Below, in pieces: positions 61,944-64,000 of a stretch of 64,000 bases of DNA (position 1 is its first letter; each line of letters begins with the position of its first letter). The notes under the pieces are model-generated. The model saw nothing but the letters and a program-made list of their open reading frames with translations. It made no database searches and was not told the origin of the DNA. The position numbers and the translations under genes were made by a program. Where the stretch lies: assembly GCA_002314875.1 (NCBI GenBank), contig DCHS01000010.1:7842-71841 (forward strand), written 5' to 3'. The DNA comes from Prevotellaceae bacterium UBA1746 (GTDB lineage Bacteria; Bacteroidota; Bacteroidia; Bacteroidales; Bacteroidaceae).

Positions 61944-64000
61944 CTATTTGTCGATGACGCGGTCACCGAGAATTTTTGCAAACAGAACCTCCAAGGTGTT
62001 AATCTCCTGGAGACGCGTCATAATGGCGATGACACGATTATGATTCTCTTGAACAGAAGGTTCACGGAGCTCGTTAAGAAGCGATTCCTTCTCGATGCCG
62101 ATGAGAGAATGCTTATAGTCGTTAATAGCACGAGGCACGATTTCTGCCAGACGGTATTCATCGGGGGTGTACATCTTTGACTGAGATGTAGAAAGCAGAT
62201 AACGATCGTCCGTAAGTTCCTCGGCCAAAAGCGAAATCTCAGTATTTTCGTGCATTTTGAAATAATTCAAGGCATCGAAATTTCCCTCGTCCGCAAGATT
62301 GGCAGCCTCGATGAGGATATTTTGGAAGAGCGGTGTTCGCATGGCCAAGCCGTCATTATCCAAATCCTGATAAATAAAAGGCGCAACGAGAGGACTGTTT
62401 TCTTCAACCTCGTATTCGGGCATGCTGTCCTCTTCCTCTGAATTATCTCCCGTATAGAATTTCTGTTCGACTTTCTTCTGGTGTACAAGGATAGGAAGAC
62501 CTCCATAACGGATAACCATCTCTATCAAAGCACGTTCGCAGGCATTAGCCTTTTTCTCTGCCGGTGACTTCGAACTGAATCGAGCCTCCTCACTGACAGA
62601 AACTGGACCTGCAAAGAATTCATCTGGAGACGGAAAACCTGGATCAACGTCCGAAGGAGCACCGCCAGGACCTGATTGTTGATTAGTCTGAGGAGCGGAC
62701 TGAGGACCAGCAGGAGTCGTTCCCGCTGAACCAGCGATTCGTTCTGCACGCATGCGTTCACGCTCTTGTTCCTCACGGATACCATCACGGACACGCTTAC
62801 GGTGAATAACAACCTCATTAACAATGGTATCTTCTGCAATGCCCATACGACCGGCAAAGTCGTGGATATAGGCATCACGGGTGAGGTCATCTGGAATAAC
62901 GGCGATGCTGGCAACAATATCACGAATAACTGAAGCACGACGGCTGGGGTCACCAGCGGCATCTTTCATTAGCAAATCAGCCTTGAAACGAATGAAATCT
63001 GTCTGATGCTCCTCGATATACTTTCGCAGTTCTTCGGGAGAATGACTCTGAGCGAAACTATCAGGGTCTTCACCATCAGGAAGGAGCAACACCTTAATGT
63101 TCAAGCCCTCAGAGAGAAGCATATCAACACCGCGGAGCGCAGCATGGATACCCGCTGCATCACCATCATAGAGGACGGTGACATTTTCCGTAAAGCGGTG
63201 AATAAGGCGAACCTGTTCCTTCGTAAGAGATGTACCGCTGGAAGCAACGACATTCTCTACCCCACTCTGATGCATGGAGATTACATCGAGATAACCCTCA
63301 ACGAGGAATACACGATCTTCTTTTCCAATGGCTTTCTTTGCCTGGAAAAGACCATAAAGTTCGTTCTTTTTATGGTAAATCTCGGACTCGGGAGAATTGA
63401 CATATTTGCCGACACCGCGCTTCTTCTGTTCTTCGCCGGATAACAGACTTCGTCCACCAAAAGCAACGACGCGACCGGAAATGGTGTGAACAGGGAAGAT
63501 GACACGGCCATGATAACGGTCAAGAATCTTGCCATCAGAGGTACGGTAGCAAAGTCCAGTCTCTTCGAGGTATTTATCCTCAAAACCCTTAGCATGAGCG
63601 GCAACAGCCAAAGCATCCTTACTTTCAGGAGAATAGCCAAGCTGGAATTTCCGGACAATATCATCGCGAAGACCACGGCGGCGGAAATAACTGCGACCAA
63701 TAGCCTGTCCGTCAACAGTGTCATTGAGCGTCTGAGTAAAGAAATCCCTTGCCCACTCATTGACGAGGAACATGGATTCGCGTTCTCCCGCTGCTGCTTT
63801 CTCCTCCTGGGTTAATTCCTTTTCACGAACCTCGATGCCGTATTTGCGACCCAACCATTTCAATGCCTCGGGATACGACAGCTGTTCGATTTCCATCACA
63901 AATTTCACAACATTACCACCCTTTCCGCAACTGAAGCACTTACAGAGCTGCTTAGTCTGGGACACCATGAATGAAGGCGTCTTATCATCGTGGAAAGGAC
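61944..64000 (-). CDS. dnaG: DNA primase DnaG (5' end beyond the window)
   Basis: The last 685 residues of DnaG. The frame continues to the window edge: at the edge it reads PFHDDKTPSF then MVSQTKQLCKCFSCGKGG, the zinc-binding CHC2 region with His and two Cys; the first Cys is outside. So the ATG at 63968 is an internal Met. The TOPRIM core shows FLVEGYLDVISMH and VTVLYDGDAAG (acidic DGD). A linker near the middle is Ser/Pro/Gly-rich (GSAGTTPAGPQSAPQTNQ). Residues after that form the helicase-binding C-terminal domain. It makes RNA primers for replication. Confidence 0.97.
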   Translation of the reverse strand, partial: PFHDDKTPSFMVSQTKQLCKCFSCGKGGNVVKFVMEIEQLSYPEALKWLGRKYGIEVREKELTQEEKAAAGERESMFLVNEWARDFFTQTLNDTVDGQAIGRSYFRRRGLRDDIVRKFQLGYSPESKDALAVAAHAKGFEDKYLEETGLCYRTSDGKILDRYHGRVIFPVHTISGRVVAFGGRSLLSGEEQKKRGVGKYVNSPESEIYHKKNELYGLFQAKKAIGKEDRVFLVEGYLDVISMHQSGVENVVASSGTSLTKEQVRLIHRFTENVTVLYDGDAAGIHAALRGVDMLLSEGLNIKVLLLPDGEDPDSFAQSHSPEELRKYIEEHQTDFIRFKADLLMKDAAGDPSRRASVIRDIVASIAVIPDDLTRDAYIHDFAGRMGIAEDTIVNEVVIHRKRVRDGIREEQERERMRAERIAGSAGTTPAGPQSAPQTNQQSGPGGAPSDVDPGFPSPDEFFAGPVSVSEEARFSSKSPAEKKANACERALIEMVIRYGGLPILVHQKKVEQKFYTGDNSEEEDSMPEYEVEENSPLVAPFIYQDLDNDGLAMRTPLFQNILIEAANLADEGNFDALNYFKMHENTEISLLAEELTDDRYLLSTSQSKMYTPDEYRLAEIVPRAINDYKHSLIGIEKESLLNELREPSVQENHNRVIAIMTRLQEINTLEVLFAKILGDRVIDK

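Overview
The window is chromosomal DNA from a member of the Bacteroidales, most likely a Prevotella-type (Prevotellaceae) bacterium. Supporting signs are: promoters of the Bacteroidetes form (a TTG about 20 nt upstream of TAnnTTTG) with no Shine-Dalgarno sequences; a serine palmitoyltransferase for sphingolipids; DUF4827, DUF4492 and FISUMP-type proteins; secreted proteins ending in DLQGRR...NGKK-like tails; a SusA-like amylase; and an outer-membrane-centred gene set (TamB, LptB, KdsA, KdsD). About 47 protein genes, one decayed gene fragment and two tRNAs (Thr-TGT, Cys-GCA) are supported. dnaG runs off the right edge; all other genes look complete.

Layout. 1-7.4 kb: tRNA-Thr; a secreted protein gene; a decayed gene; a luxS-DMT-YfcC transporter operon; then on the minus strand a DUF4827 lipoprotein, a lipoprotein-type alanine racemase and a DUF362 ferredoxin with a histidine tract. 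7.6-16.1 kb (plus strand): a small secreted protein, then a cassette of HPr-kinase-like protein, S26B-like peptidase and PqqD-like protein with unusual 40-bp repeats, then yidC, a DPP5-like peptidase and an MFS carrier. 16.3-23.8 kb (minus strand): HD hydrolase, ispE, a cytoplasmic GH13 enzyme, fabD, an M6 protease, a membrane protein and a FISUMP protein. 24-29.3 kb: an oxidoreductase, then an oxygen-handling block on the minus strand (fprA, DUF4492, cydA, cydB). 29.5-36.6 kb: valS, a GT2 glycosyltransferase, kdsA, kdsD and an acyltransferase, an LPS/Kdo-flavoured run. 36.8-42 kb: a SusA-like amylase, an outer-membrane barrel, a dockerin protein and a cohesin-like protein. 42-46.6 kb (minus strand): GT4, yebC, pheT. 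46.8-57.5 kb (plus strand): outer-membrane barrel, tamB, prfC, tRNA-Cys, lptB and an S9 peptidase. 57.7-64 kb: GH20 hexosaminidase and lipid kinase (minus), serine palmitoyltransferase (plus), dnaG (minus, partial).

How it fits together. Most genes are housekeeping or envelope functions: Kdo supply, LPS export, sphingolipid formation, membrane protein insertion, outer-membrane assembly, secreted peptidases and glycosidases. The best candidate for an undescribed system is the cassette at 8.1-10.1 kb. An HPr-kinase-like P-loop protein, a signal-peptidase-like protein without a membrane anchor and a free PqqD (peptide-recognition) protein sit together with no recognisable precursor. Two of the three genes take their stop codon from an invading 40-bp repeat. 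A dockerin gene beside a cohesin-like gene at 40-42 kb and a nest of long inverted repeats at 57.5-57.76 kb are the next most notable items. No CRISPR array, rRNA, transposase gene or prophage was seen.
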